From assembly GCA_964057225.1 (NCBI GenBank), contig OZ059896.1, positions 4,712,001 through 4,776,000 on the forward strand: a stretch of 64,000 nucleotides of DNA. Direction: 5' to 3'. This DNA comes from Auanema rhodensis. Its lineage: Eukaryota > Nematoda > Chromadorea > Rhabditida > Rhabditidae. This document shows positions 15,355 to 25,199 of the stretch, piece by piece. Below the pieces are notes generated by a model that had not been told where the DNA came from, ran no database searches, and was given only the letters and a program-made list of their open reading frames with translations. The position numbers were made by a program, and so were the translations under genes. How positions within the stretch are numbered: position 1 is the stretch's first letter; each line of letters starts with the position of its first letter.

Positions 15355-15680
15355 AAATTTTGTCAATATAAGTTCACACTTATATCCTCGATTTTCACCC
15401 TGAAGAATTAATTTTTTCGTTGAATAACATTGTCCATCGTTTTTGCCTCGAAAAAAGGAATCTAGAAACACCTACTTTTCGCTAAATTATTTTGAAATTT
15501 TTCGAAAAAATTTTTGTCAAAATGTTTTTGGAAGCAATTTTGAGTGTACATGGAAACGCAACCTACACTAATGCATCATTTTTCAAACGATCATAACTAA
15601 TTTTTGTATTAAGCTTTTCTTAATGTAGTATAGTGCATTCGATGCGGACTTTTAAGCTGCGTCGATCTGTGTTATCAGAT
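15355..15680 (-). repeat. Truncated and diverged edge copies of the left satA array
   Basis: At about 15366 the sequence jumps from TTTTGTCAA directly to TATAAGTTCACACTTATATC in the next monomer. About 197 bp is skipped compared with an intact neighbour. The copy that follows has several otherwise rare substitutions (TCTAGAAACACCTACTTTTC near 15460, GGAAACGCAACCTACAC near 15552). The last copy stops at TTATCAGATTT, where the histone-derived segment begins. Elevated divergence at the border is usual for tandem satellites, because exchange with the array interior is least effective there. Confidence 0.88.
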
Positions 15681-15704
15681 TTACTTCAACTTCTAATCAA
15701 CAAC
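15681..15704 (+). repeat. 24-bp inverted repeat, outer copy of left arm
   Basis: The 24 bases starting TTACTTCAACTTCTAATCAA recur as an exact reverse complement at 16249-16272. Together they bound a 592-bp segment holding all of the histone-derived sequence. The outer edge has TA just inside the match, so the unit could be read as a small element with terminal inverted repeats and a TA target. No transposase or second insertion site is visible to support that. Alternatively it is normal 3'UTR sequence of a histone gene, duplicated in inverted orientation during a rearrangement. Confidence 0.8.
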
Positions 15705-15709
15705 CCAAC

Positions 15710-15725
15710 GGCCCTCTTTAGGGCC
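15710..15725 (+). promoter_or_regulatory. Histone mRNA 3' stem-loop (SLBP-binding type), left copy
   Basis: GGCCCTCTTTAGGGCC forms a perfect 6-bp stem with a 4-nt loop. It fits the replication-dependent histone consensus GGYYYUHHUHARRRCC at every position. In animals this element, bound by SLBP, directs 3' processing of non-polyadenylated histone mRNA. The 5' flank AACCCAAC is compatible; the 3' flank ACATTTAAATTTG lacks the common ACCCA. I see no confident purine-rich histone downstream element. Its orientation places the body of the histone gene to the left, where only satA is present, so the gene itself is gone. Confidence 0.85.
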
Positions 15726-16050
15726 ACATTTAAATTTGATGTATTCATAATGATTTATAATATAATACTGTGTCTGTCTTGTCTTTTTTTGCTATGTAAT
15801 GATAATTGATAGGATATGTTTCGCTGTTATGTAAAGGAGAATCCCTATCTTTGATACTCCATATCCATCTCTATTTTTTTTTATGAATTTCATTAATTAT
15901 GCTTTCATGTTGATAACAACAACAGTGATCATATCTAATGCCTCACATGTTTCTATTCCACGTTTGTTCGCAAATAAACAGTTGTTTATGTTATTCTTAT
16001 CGTTTATATAAAATTTAAATATACATTTCTAGAATTTCTAGCAAAATTAA
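15726..16050. other. AT-rich histone intergenic spacer, left copy
   Basis: About 325 bp lie between the stem-loop and the H4 promoter, with no coding potential that I can support. The stretch is AT-rich with short T-runs (for example 15879-15888). It has no satA or satB similarity and is repeated in inverted form in the right arm (about 35544-35868). Position and spacing suggest the spacer between two tandemly oriented histone genes, the upstream one known only from its 3' stem-loop. Confidence 0.6.
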
Positions 16051-16160
16051 GCGCCAATATGCTTGGTGGCGATTACAATGGGTTTTTGCGCGGTGACCTC
16101 TACAGCACTAGTATATAACGGAGATGCTAGGGTTACTATTCAACACACAGCTTGATCAGC
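16051..16160 (+). promoter_or_regulatory. Histone H4 promoter and short 5' leader, left copy
   Basis: The stretch contains CCAAT at 16054-16058, a GC-containing patch TTTTTGCGCGG at 16083-16093, and a TATA box TATATAA at 16112-16118. The start codon is at 16161. With transcription starting about 30 bp after the TATA box, the leader would be only about 20 nt, which is typical of histone genes. ATTGGCGC (reverse strand, about 16051-16058) and TTTGCGCG resemble E2F sites with one mismatch each; that reading is weak. This is the most GC-rich stretch of the arm. The promoter looks intact although the gene behind it is cut off. Confidence 0.65.
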
Positions 16161-16205
16161 ATGTCTGAACGTGGTAAAGGAGGAAAAGGTCTTGAATTTA
16201 TATGA
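16161..16205 (+). pseudogene. Histone H4 5' fragment (first 11 codons), left copy
   Basis: The frame reads MSERGKGGKGL and then leaves the H4 sequence with EFI and a TGA stop. Canonical animal H4 begins MSGRGKGGKGL (or MTGRGKGGKGL), so ten of eleven residues match and the third is Glu instead of Gly. H2A shares MSGRGKGGK but continues with A, so the GL ending favours H4. The gene is cut inside the basic tail; the rest of the roughly 103-residue protein, including the whole histone fold, is absent. No H4 sequence follows downstream. An intact-looking promoter and short leader precede it, so a short transcript is possible, but the product could not act as a histone. Confidence 0.85.
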
Positions 16206-16248
16206 TTGAATAATAAAATAGTGATTGACTTATCTGTGCTATGTGCTT
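16206..16248. other. Unassigned sequence after the H4 break, left copy
   Basis: These 43 bp lie between the early stop and the inner 24-bp inverted repeat. AATAAA at 16212-16217 is a fortuitous or real polyadenylation-type hexamer. The sequence does not resemble H4 codons 12 onward in any frame that I can read, so the break with H4 is between 16193 and 16197. Confidence 0.5.
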
Positions 16249-16272
16249 GTTGTTGATTAGAAGTTGAAGTAA
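16249..16272 (-). repeat. 24-bp inverted repeat, inner copy of left arm
   Basis: Exact reverse complement of 15681-15704. Similarity stops sharply beyond it: the outer copy leads into CCAACGG and the stem-loop, while this one leads into AAGCACATAG. So the stem-loop was not duplicated with the 24 bp. Confidence 0.8.
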
Positions 16273-16534
16273 TGATACTGACTACAACCGCTCTTTCTTT
16301 TTTTTAAAATGATATGATTGTTTAGATTTTCATTGCTTGCTTATGCTATTTTGAAAATTTGAATATTCTTAGTGTTGTATTTTTTTTAATTTTTATTTTT
16401 TCTCTTATTTTTTTCATATTTATACTTATATATATAAATATAATGTATATATTGAGAGATTTAGCTAACTAGTTAATATATTAGCATTTGTACAGTTCGG
16501 CTTTCATTGACTTTAGGAATGTGGGCGTGGTTTA
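16273..16534. other. AT-rich non-satellite DNA, left copy
   Basis: About 260 bp with long T-runs (about 16380-16408), a TA-rich simple stretch (about 16422-16450), and a slightly more GC-rich end (CAGTTCGGC near 16495, GTGGGCGTGG near 16521) just before satB. No gene or RNA was recognised. It is present in inverted form at about 35061-35320. Confidence 0.6.
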
Positions 16535-17196
16535 TTTACTCTAGTATACTCTATACATCTCCTGATAATTGTTTGATCTTATTTATATTTGTTGAAAATT
16601 CTTCACATTTTCTTATTGAAAGTGCTTCTTGATATTTCTTATTTGCTTTTATTATTTGATTTTACAATGACTTGATATAACTTTCTTTTGTATCCTGTTC
16701 ATGGAATGAATAATTATATACTGTAGTATAATTTGTACATCTCTTGATAATTGTTTGTTCTTATTTGTATTTGTAGAAATTTTCCAAAACAAAATGCTTC
16801 TTAACACTTTTTCTTTGTTTTTAATACTTGATTTTACCATGACATGATATAACTTTCTTTCGTATCCTGCTCATGGAATAAATAATAGTTTACTCTAGTA
16901 TACTCTGTACATCTCCTGAAAATTTTCTCATTCTACTTTGTATTCTTTAAAAATTCTTCATGTTTTCTTACTGAAAATACTTCTTGATACTTCTTCTTTG
17001 CTTTTAATACTTGATTTTATCATGACTTGTTATAACTTTTTTTGAAACCTGTTTATATTTAAAATGTTTACTGATACTCTATAGTACGTTATATATCTCT
17101 TGATAATTTTCTCATTCTTCTTGGTATTTGTTAAAATTTTTTTATGTTTTCCTACTGAAGATGCTTCTTGATACTTTTTTTTGTTTTTAATACTTG
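16535..17196 (-). repeat. satB array, segment 1 (minus orientation)
   Basis: Diverged satB monomers, about 180 bp each. Landmarks are TACTCTAGTATAC, TCTTGATAATTTTCTCATTC, TTTGTATTTGTT and GAAAATGCTTCTTGATAC. They differ from one another more than the interior copies do, as expected at an array edge. The first part, to 16768, belongs to the inverted-repeat arm. The segment ends at an orientation switch. Confidence 0.88.
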
Positions 17197-17200
17197 AAGC
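17190..17200. other. satB orientation switch 1
   Basis: TTTTTAATACTTG in minus orientation runs straight into AAGCATTTTCAGTAAG in plus orientation. The few bases TACTTGAAGC fit the join in both directions, consistent with an inversion or fold-back junction at a short microhomology. Confidence 0.8.
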
Positions 17201-19410
17201 ATTTTCAGTAAGAAAACATGAAGAAATTTTAACAAATACAAAGAAGAATGAGAAAATTATCAAGAGATGTACAAAGTATACTAGAGTAAACTATTATTTT
17301 ATCCATGAACAGGATACGAAAGAAAGTTATATCAAGTCATTGAAAAATCAAGTATTAAAAACAAAGAAAAAGTATCAAGAAGCATTTTCAGTAAGAAAAC
17401 ATGAAGAAATTTTAAAGAATACAATTAAGAATGAGAAAATTATCAGGAGATGTACAAAGTATACTAGAGTAAACTATTATTTATTCCATGAACAGGATAC
17501 GAAAGAAAGTTATAACAAGTCATGGTAAAATCAAGTATTAAAAACAAAAAAAAAGTATCAAGAAGCATTTTCAGTAAGAAAACATGAAGAAATTTTAACA
17601 AATACAAATAAGAATGAGAAAATTATCAAGAGATGTATAACATATTATAGAGTATCAGTAAACATTTAAAATATGAACAGGTTTCAAAAAAAGTAATATC
17701 AACTCATGGGGAAATCAAGTTTTAAAAGCAAAGAAGAAGTATCAAGAAGGATTTTCATTAAGAAAACATGAAGAAATTTTAACAAATACAAATAAGAATG
17801 AGAAAATTATCAAGAGATGTATAACATATTATAGAGTATCAGTAAACATTTAAAATATGAACAGGTTTCAAAAAAAGTAATATCAATTCATGGGTAAGTA
17901 TTAAAAGCAGAGAAGAAGTATCAAGAAGGATTTTCAGTAAGAAAACATGAAGAAATTTTAACAAATACAAAGAAGAATGAAAAAATTATCAAGAGATGCA
18001 TAACGTATTATAGAGTATCAGTAAACATTTAAAATATGAACAGATTTCAAAAAAAGTAATATCATTTCATGGGGAGGTATTAAAAACAAAAAAAAGTATC
18101 AAGAAGCATTTTCAGTAAGATAACATGAAGAAATTTCAACAAATACAAAAAAGAATGAGAAAATTATCGAAAGATGCATAACATATTATAGAGTATCAGT
18201 AAACATTTGGAATATGAACAGGTTTCAAAAAAAGTAATATCAATTCATGGGGAAGTATTAAAAGCAGAGAAGAAGTATCAAGAAGGATTTTCAGTAAGAA
18301 AACATGAAGAAATTTTAACAAATACAAAGAAGAATGAAAAAATTATCAAGAGATGCATAACGTATAATAGAGTATCAGTAAACATTTAAAATATGAACAG
18401 GTTTCAAAAAAGGTAATATCATTTCATGGGGAAGTATTAAAAGCAAAGAAGAAGTATCAAGAAGGATTTTCAATAAGAAAACATGAAGAAATTTTAACAA
18501 ATACAAAGAAGAATGAAAAAATTATCAAGAGATGCATAACGTATTGTAGAGTATCAGTAAACATTTAAAATATGAACAGATTTCAAAAAAAGTAATATCA
18601 TTTCATGGGGAAGTATTAAAAACAAAAAAAAGTATCAAGAAGCATTTTCAGTAAGATAACATGAAGAAATTTCAACAAATACAAAAAAGAATGAGAAAAT
18701 TATCGAAAGATGCATAACATATTATAGAGTATCAGTAAACATTTGGAATATGAACAGGTTTCAAAAAAAGTAATATCAATTCATGGAGAAGTATTAAAAG
18801 CAGAGAAGAAGTATCAAGAAGGATTTTCAGTAAGAAAACATGAAGAAATTTTAACAAATACAAAGAAGAATGAAAAAATTATCAAGAGATGCATAACGTA
18901 TTATAGAGTATCAGTAAACATTTAAAATATGAACAGATTTCGAAAAAAGTAATATCATTTCATGGGGAAGTATTAAAAGCAAAGAAGAAGTATCAAGAAG
19001 GATTTTCAATAAGAAAACATGAAGAAATTTTAACAAATACAAAGAAGAATGAAAAAATTATCAAGAGATGCATAACGTATTATAGAGTATCAGTAAACAT
19101 TTAAAATATGAACAGGTTTCAAAAAAAGTAATATCATTTCATGGGGAAGTATTAAAAGCAAAGAAGAAGTATCAAGAAGGATTTTCAATAAGAAAACATG
19201 AAGAAATTTTAACAAATACAAAGAAGAATGAAAAAATTATCAAGAGATGCATAACGTATTATAGAGTATCAGTAAACATTTAAAATATGAACAGGTTTCA
19301 AAAAAAGTAATATCATTTCATGGGGAAGTATTAAAAGCAAAGAAGAAGTATCAAGAAGGATTTTCAATAAGAAAACATGAAGAAATTTCAACAAATACAA
19401 ATAAGAATGA
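17197..19410 (+). repeat. satB array, segment 2 (plus orientation)
   Basis: About 12 monomers in the plus orientation. The first are 183 bp (AAGCATTTTCAG at 17197 and 17380) and of the type containing CATGAACAGGATACGAAAG. Later ones are 179 bp (GAACAGGTTTC at 19110 and 19289) and of the type containing ATGAACAGGTTTCAAAAAAAG. Frames of 60-115 codons are open here by chance (17181-17528, 18207-18389, 18743-18925), encoding lysine-rich sequence around VRKHEEILTNTKKNEKII. Near-identical stretches at about 18030-18230 and 18570-18770 show a three-monomer duplication of about 536 bp. I do not call genes here. Confidence 0.92.
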
Positions 19411-19416
19411 AAGAAC
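19405..19416. other. satB orientation switch 2
   Basis: Plus-orientation ACAAATACAAATAAGAATGA is followed by AAGAACCTTCTTGATACTTC, which reads in minus orientation. The join sits in mid-monomer on both sides, so the monomers are cut at non-equivalent positions. Confidence 0.8.
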
Positions 19417-20340
19417 CTTCTTGATACTTCTTCTTTGCTTTTAAAACTTGATTTTACCATGACTTGTTATAACTTTTTTTGAAACCTGTTCATATTTAAA
19501 ATGTTTACTGATACTCTATAGTACGTTATATATCTCTTGATAATTTTCTCATTCTTATTTGTATTTGTTGAAATTTCTTCATGTTTTCTTATTGAAAATC
19601 CTTCTTGTTACTTCTTCTTTGCTTTTAATACTTCCCCATGAAATGATATTACCTTTTTTGAAACCTGTTCATATTTTAAATGTTTACTGATACTCTATAA
19701 TATGTTATACATCTCTTGATAATTTTCTCATTCTTATTTGTATTTGTTGAAATTTCTTCATGTTATCTTACTGAAAATGCTTCATGATACTTCTTCTTTG
19801 CTTTTAATACTTCCCCATGAAATGATATTACCTTTTTTGAAACCTGTTCATATTTTAAATGTTTACTGATACTCTATTATACGTTATGCATCTCTTGATA
19901 ATTTTTTCATTCTTCTTTGTATTTGTTAAAATTTCTTCATGTTTTCTTATTGAAAATCCTTCTTGTTACTTCTTCTTTGCTTTTAATACTTCCCCATGAA
20001 ATGATATTACCTTTTTTGAAACCTGTTCATATTTTAAATGTTTACTGATACTCTATAATATGTTATACATCTCTTGATAATTTTCTCATTCTTATTTGTA
20101 TTTGTTGAAATTTCTTCATGTTTTCTTACTGAAAATCCTTCTTGATACTTCTTCTCTGCTTTTAATACTTCCCCATGAATTGATATTACTTTTTTTGAAA
20201 CCTGTTCATATTTCAAATGTTTACTGATACTCTATAATATGTTATGCATCTTTCGATAATTTTCTCATTCTTTTTTGTATTTGTTAAAATTTCTTCATGT
20301 TTTCTTACTGAAAATCCTTCTTGATACTTCTTCTTTGCTT

Positions 20341-22870
20341 TTAAAACTTGATTTTACCATGACTTGTTATAACTTTTTTTGAAACCTGTTCATATTTAAA
20401 ATGTTTACTGATACTCTATAGTACGTTATATATCTCTTGATAATTTTCTCATTCTTATTTGTATTTGTTGAAATTTCTTCATGTTTTCTTATTGAAAATC
20501 CTTCTTGTTACTTCTTCTTTGCTTTTAATACTTCCCCATGAAATGATATTACCTTTTTTGAAACCTGTTCATATTTTAAATGTTTACTGATACTCTATAA
20601 TATGTTATACATCTCTTGATAATTTTCTCATTCTTATTTGTATTTGTTGAAATTTCTTCATGTTATCTTACTGAAAATGCTTCTTGATACTTTTTTTTGT
20701 TTTTAATACTTGATTTTACCTTGACTTGATATTACTTTCTTTCGTATCATGTTCATGGAATAAATAATAGTTTACTCTAGTATACTTTGTACATCTCTTG
20801 ATAATTTTCTCATTCTTATTTGTATTTGTTGAAATTTCTTCATGTTTTCTTATTGAAAATCCTTCTTGATACTTCTTCTTCGCTTTTAATACTTCCCCAT
20901 GAAATGATATTACTTTTTTTGAAACCTGTTCATATTTTAAATGTTTACTGATACTCTATTATACGTTATGCATCTCTTGATAATTTTTTCATTCTTCTTT
21001 GTATTTGTTAAAATTTCTTCATGTTTTCTTACTGAAAATCCTTCTTGATACTTCTTCTCTGCTTTTAATACTTCCCCATGAATTGATATTACTTTTTTTG
21101 AAACCTGTTCATATTTCAAATGTTTACTGATACTCTATAATATGTTATGCATCTTTCGATAATTTTCTCATTCTTTTTTGTATTTGTTAAAATTTCTTCA
21201 TGTTTTCTTACTGAAAATCCTTCTTGATACTTCTTCTTTGCTTTTAAAACTTGATTTTACCATGACTTGTTATAACTTTTTTTGAAACCTGTTCATATTT
21301 AAAATGTTTACTGATACTCTATAGTACGTTATATATCTCTTGATAATTTTCTCATTCTTATTTGTATTTGTTGAAATTTCTTCATGTTTTCTTATTGAAA
21401 ATCCTTCTTGTTACTTCTTCTTTGCTTTTAATACTTCCCCATGAAATGATATTACCTTTTTTGAAACCTGTTCATATTTTAAATGTTTACTGATACTCTA
21501 TAATATGTTATACATCTCTTGATAATTTTCTCATTCTTATTTGTATTTGTTGAAATTTCTTCATGTTATCTTACTGAAAATGCTTCTTGATACTTTTTTT
21601 TGTTTTTAATACTTGATTTTACCTTGACTTGATATTACTTTCTTTCGTATCATGTTCATGGAATAAATAATAGTTTACTCTAGTATACTTTGTACATCTC
21701 TTGATAATTTTCTCATTCTTATTTGTATTTGTTGAAATTTCTTCATGTTTTCTTATTGAAAATCCTTCTTGATACTTCTTCTTCGCTTTTAATACTTCCC
21801 CATGAAATGATATTACTTTTTTTGAAACCTGTTCATATTTTAAATGTTTACTGATACTCTATAATATGTTATGCATCTTTCGATAATTTTCTCATTCTTT
21901 TTTGTATTTGTTAAAATTTCTTCATGTTTTCTTACTGAAAATCCTTCTTGATACTTCTTCTTTGCTTTTAAAACTTGATTTTACCATGACTTGTTATAAC
22001 TTTTTTTGAAACCTGTTCATATTTAAAATGTTTACTGATACTCTATAGTACGTTATATATCTCTTGATAATTTTCTCATTCTTATTTGTATTTGTTGAAA
22101 TTTCTTCATGTTTTCTTATTGAAAATCCTTCTTGTTACTTCTTCTTTGCTTTTAATACTTCCCCATGAAATGATATTACCTTTTTTGAAACCTGTTCATA
22201 TTTTAAATGTTTACTGATACTCTATAATATGTTATACATCTCTTGATAATTTTCTCATTCTTATTTGTATTTGTTGAAATTTCTTCATGTTATCTTACTG
22301 AAAATGCTTCTTGATACTTTTTTTTGTTTTTAATACTTGATTTTACCTTGACTTGATATTACTTTCTTTCGTATCATGTTCATGGAATAAATAATAGTTT
22401 ACTCTAGTATACTTTGTACATCTCTTGATAATTTTCTCATTCTTATTTGTATTTGTTGAAATTTCTTCATGTTTTCTTATTGAAAATCCTTCTTGATACT
22501 TCTTCTTCGCTTTTAATACTTCCCCATGAAATGATATTACTTTTTTTGAAACCTGTTCATATTTTAAATGTTTACTGATACTCTATTATACGTTATGCAT
22601 CTCTTGATAATTTTTTCATTCTTCTTTGTATTTGTTAAAATTTCTTCATGTTTTCTTACTGAAAATCCTTCTTGATACTTCTTCTCTGCTTTTAATACTT
22701 CCCCATGAATTGATATTACTTTTTTTGAAACCTGTTCATATTTCAAATGTTTACTGATACTCTATAATATGTTATGCATCTTTCGATAATTTTCTCATTC
22801 TTTTTTGTATTTGTTAAAATTTCTTCATGTTTTCTTACTGAAAATCCTTCTTGATACTTCTTCTTTTCTT
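20341..22870 (-). repeat. satB higher-order repeat: 903-bp five-monomer unit
   Basis: The marker TTAAAACTTGATTTTACC begins at 20341, 21244, 21968 and 22871. Units 20341-21243 and 21968-22870 are both 903 bp and nearly identical in monomer order. The unit between them is 724 bp: it lacks the one monomer with CTATTATACGTTATGC and CTTCTCTGCTTTT. This is a clean example of a five-monomer unit and its four-monomer deletion derivative. Confidence 0.85.
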
Positions 22871-25199
22871 TTAAAACTTGATTTTACCATGACTTGTTAT
22901 AACTTTTTTTGAAACCTGTTCATATTTAAAATGTTTACTGATACTCTATAGTACGTTATATATCTCTTGATAATTTTCTCATTCTTATTTGTATTTGTTG
23001 AAATATCTTCATGTTTTCTTATTGAAAATCCTTCTTGATACTTCTTCTTTGCTTTTAAAACTTGATTTTACCATGATTTGTTATAACTTTTTTTGAAACC
23101 TGTTCATATTTTAAATGTTTACTGATACTCTATAATACGTTATGCATCTCTTGATAATTTTTTCATTCTTCTTTGTATTTGTTAAAAATTTCTTCATGTT
23201 TTCTTACTGAAAATCCTTCTTGATACTTCTTCTCTGCTTTTAATACTTCCCCATGAATTGATATTACTTTTTTTGAAACCTGTTCATATTTCAAATGTTT
23301 ACTGATACTCTATAATATGTTATGCATCTTTCGATAATTTTCTCATTCTTTTTTGTATTTGTTAAAATTTCTTCATGTTTTCTTACTGAAAATCCTTCTT
23401 GATACTTCTTCTTTTCTTTTAAAACTTGATTTTACCATGACTTGTTATAACTTTTTTTGAAACCTGTTCATATTTAAAATGTTTACTGATACTCTATAGT
23501 ACGTTATATATCTCTTGATAATTTTCTCATTCTTATTTGTATTTGTTGAAATATCTTCATGTTTTCTTATTGAAAATCCTTCTTGATACTTCTTCTTTGC
23601 TTTTAAAACTTGATTTTACCATGACTTGTTATAACTTTTTTTGAAACCTGTTTATATTTAAAATGTTTACTGATACTCTATAGTACGTTATATATCTCTT
23701 GATAATTTTCTCATTCTTATTTGTATTTGTTGAAATATCTTCATGTTTTCTTATTGAAAATCCTTCTTGATACTTCTTCTTTGCTTTTAATACTTCCCCA
23801 TGAAATGATATTACTTTTTTCGAAATCTGTTCATATTTTAAATGTTTACTGATACTCTATAATACGTTATGCATCTCTTGATAATTTTTTCATTCTTCTT
23901 TGTATTTGTTAAAATTTCTTCATGTTTTCTTACTGAAAATCCTTCTTGATACTTCTTCTCTGCTTTTAATACTTCCCCATGAATTGATATTACTTTTTTT
24001 GAAACCTGTTCATATTCCAAATGTTTACTGATACTCTATAATATGTTATGCATATTTCGATAATTTTCTCATTCTTTTTTGTATTTGTTAAAATTTCTTC
24101 ATGTTTTCTTACTGAAAATCCTTCTTGATACTTCTTCTTTGCTTTTAAAACTTGATTTTACCATGACTTGTTATAACTTTTTTTGAAACCTGTTCATATT
24201 TAAAATGTTTACTGATACTCTATAGTACGTTATATATCTCTTGATAATTTTCTCATTCTTCTGTGTATTTGTTAAAATTTCTTCATGTTTTCCTACTGAA
24301 GATGCTTCTTGATACTTTTTTTTGTTTTTAATACTTGATTTTACCATGACTTGTTATAACTTTCTTTCGTATCATGTTCATGGAATAAATAATATTTTAC
24401 TCTAGTATATTTTGTACATCTCTTGATAATTTTCTCATTCTTTTTTGTATTTGTTAAAATTTCTTCCTGTTTTCTTACTGAAAATGCTTCTTGATACTTT
24501 TTTTTTGTTTTTAATACTTGATTTTATCATGACTTGATTTTACTTTTGTTGAAACCTGTTCATATTTTAAATGTTTACTGATACTCTAGTATACTTTGTA
24601 CATCTTTCGATAATTTTGTCATTCTTTTTTGTATTTGTTAAAATTTCTTCATGTTTTCTTACTGAAAATCCTTCTTGATACTTCTTCTCTGCTTTTAATA
24701 CTTCCCCATGAATTGATATTACTTTTTTTGAAACCTGTTCATATTCCAAATGTTTACTGATACTCTATAATATGTTATGCATATTTCGATAATTTTCTCA
24801 TTCTTTTTTGTATTTGTTAAAATTTCTTCATGTTTTCTTACTGAAAATCCTTCTTGATACTTCTTCTTTGCTTTTAAAACTTGATTTTACCATGACTTGT
24901 TATAACTTTTTTTGAAACCTGTTCATATTTAAAATGTTTACTGATACTCTATAGTACGTTATATATCTCTTGTTAATTTTCTCATTCTTCTGTGTATTTG
25001 TTAAAATTTCTTCATGTTTTCCTACTGAAGATGCTTCTTGATACTTTTTTTTGTTTTTAATACTTGATTTTACCATGACTTGTTATAACTTTCTTTCGTA
25101 TCATGTTCATGGAATAAATAATATTTTACTCTAGTATATTTTGTACATCTCTTGATAATTTTCTCATTCTTTTTTGTATTTGTTAAAATTTCTTCCTGT

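Larger units (their letters stand above)
1..15680 (-). repeat. satA tandem array, left (351-bp satellite, about 45 copies)
   Basis: Head-to-tail copies of a 351-bp AT-rich monomer. Recurring landmarks (written as they read on the plus strand here) are the block TTTGCGCTAGCTTAAAAATG, the block GATATCAACTGATATAAG, and TGTACATGGAAACTCAACAT. Copies look highly similar, differing by substitutions and rare small indels. The array is inverted relative to the satA array at 35914-64000. It carries its own diagnostic variants: TTTTTGCTAAATTATTTTG where the right array reads TTTTTGTGAAATTATTTTG, and TTTTTCGAAAAAATTTTTG where the right array reads TTTTTCGGGAAAATTTTTG. The first difference puts an in-frame TAG in the frame that is open on the right. 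I see no gene. A centromeric or heterochromatic satellite is a plausible role but is inference. No CENP-B-box-like motif was recognised by eye. Confidence 0.97.
15681..16768. repeat. Left arm of a large inverted repeat (partner 34827-35913)
   Basis: The reverse complement of 34827-35913 matches this stretch nearly perfectly. By eye there are about ten differences. Examples are TTTCTAGC near 16047 against TTGAGCGGC, a two-base GA insertion near 16457, CTTTAGG near 16511 against CGTTAGG, and GATATTTCTTAT near 16629 against GATTTTTCTTCT. The arm contains, in order, a histone-type 3' stem-loop, a spacer, the H4 promoter and start, an AT-rich stretch and the first satB copies. Outside the arm both sides are satA in opposite orientation. 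Inside it satB continues, but symmetry stops at 16768/34827. Confidence 0.93.

Noticed and set aside
16161-16205. Histone H2A instead of H4
   Set aside because: H2A shares MSGRGKGGK but continues with an Ala-containing sequence; the GKGL ending fits H4.
16212-16217. Functional polyadenylation signal AATAAA after the H4 fragment
   Set aside because: In DNA this AT-rich the hexamer is expected often by chance, and replication-dependent histone genes use the stem-loop instead.
16411-16450. Replication origin or promoter in the TA-rich stretch
   Set aside because: It is simple AT-rich sequence without recognisable motifs; composition alone is not enough.
16652-24749. Short frames of 60-115 codons in satB as genes
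   Set aside because: They follow monomer subtype and strand orientation, are closed in most copies, and resemble no protein family that I recognise.
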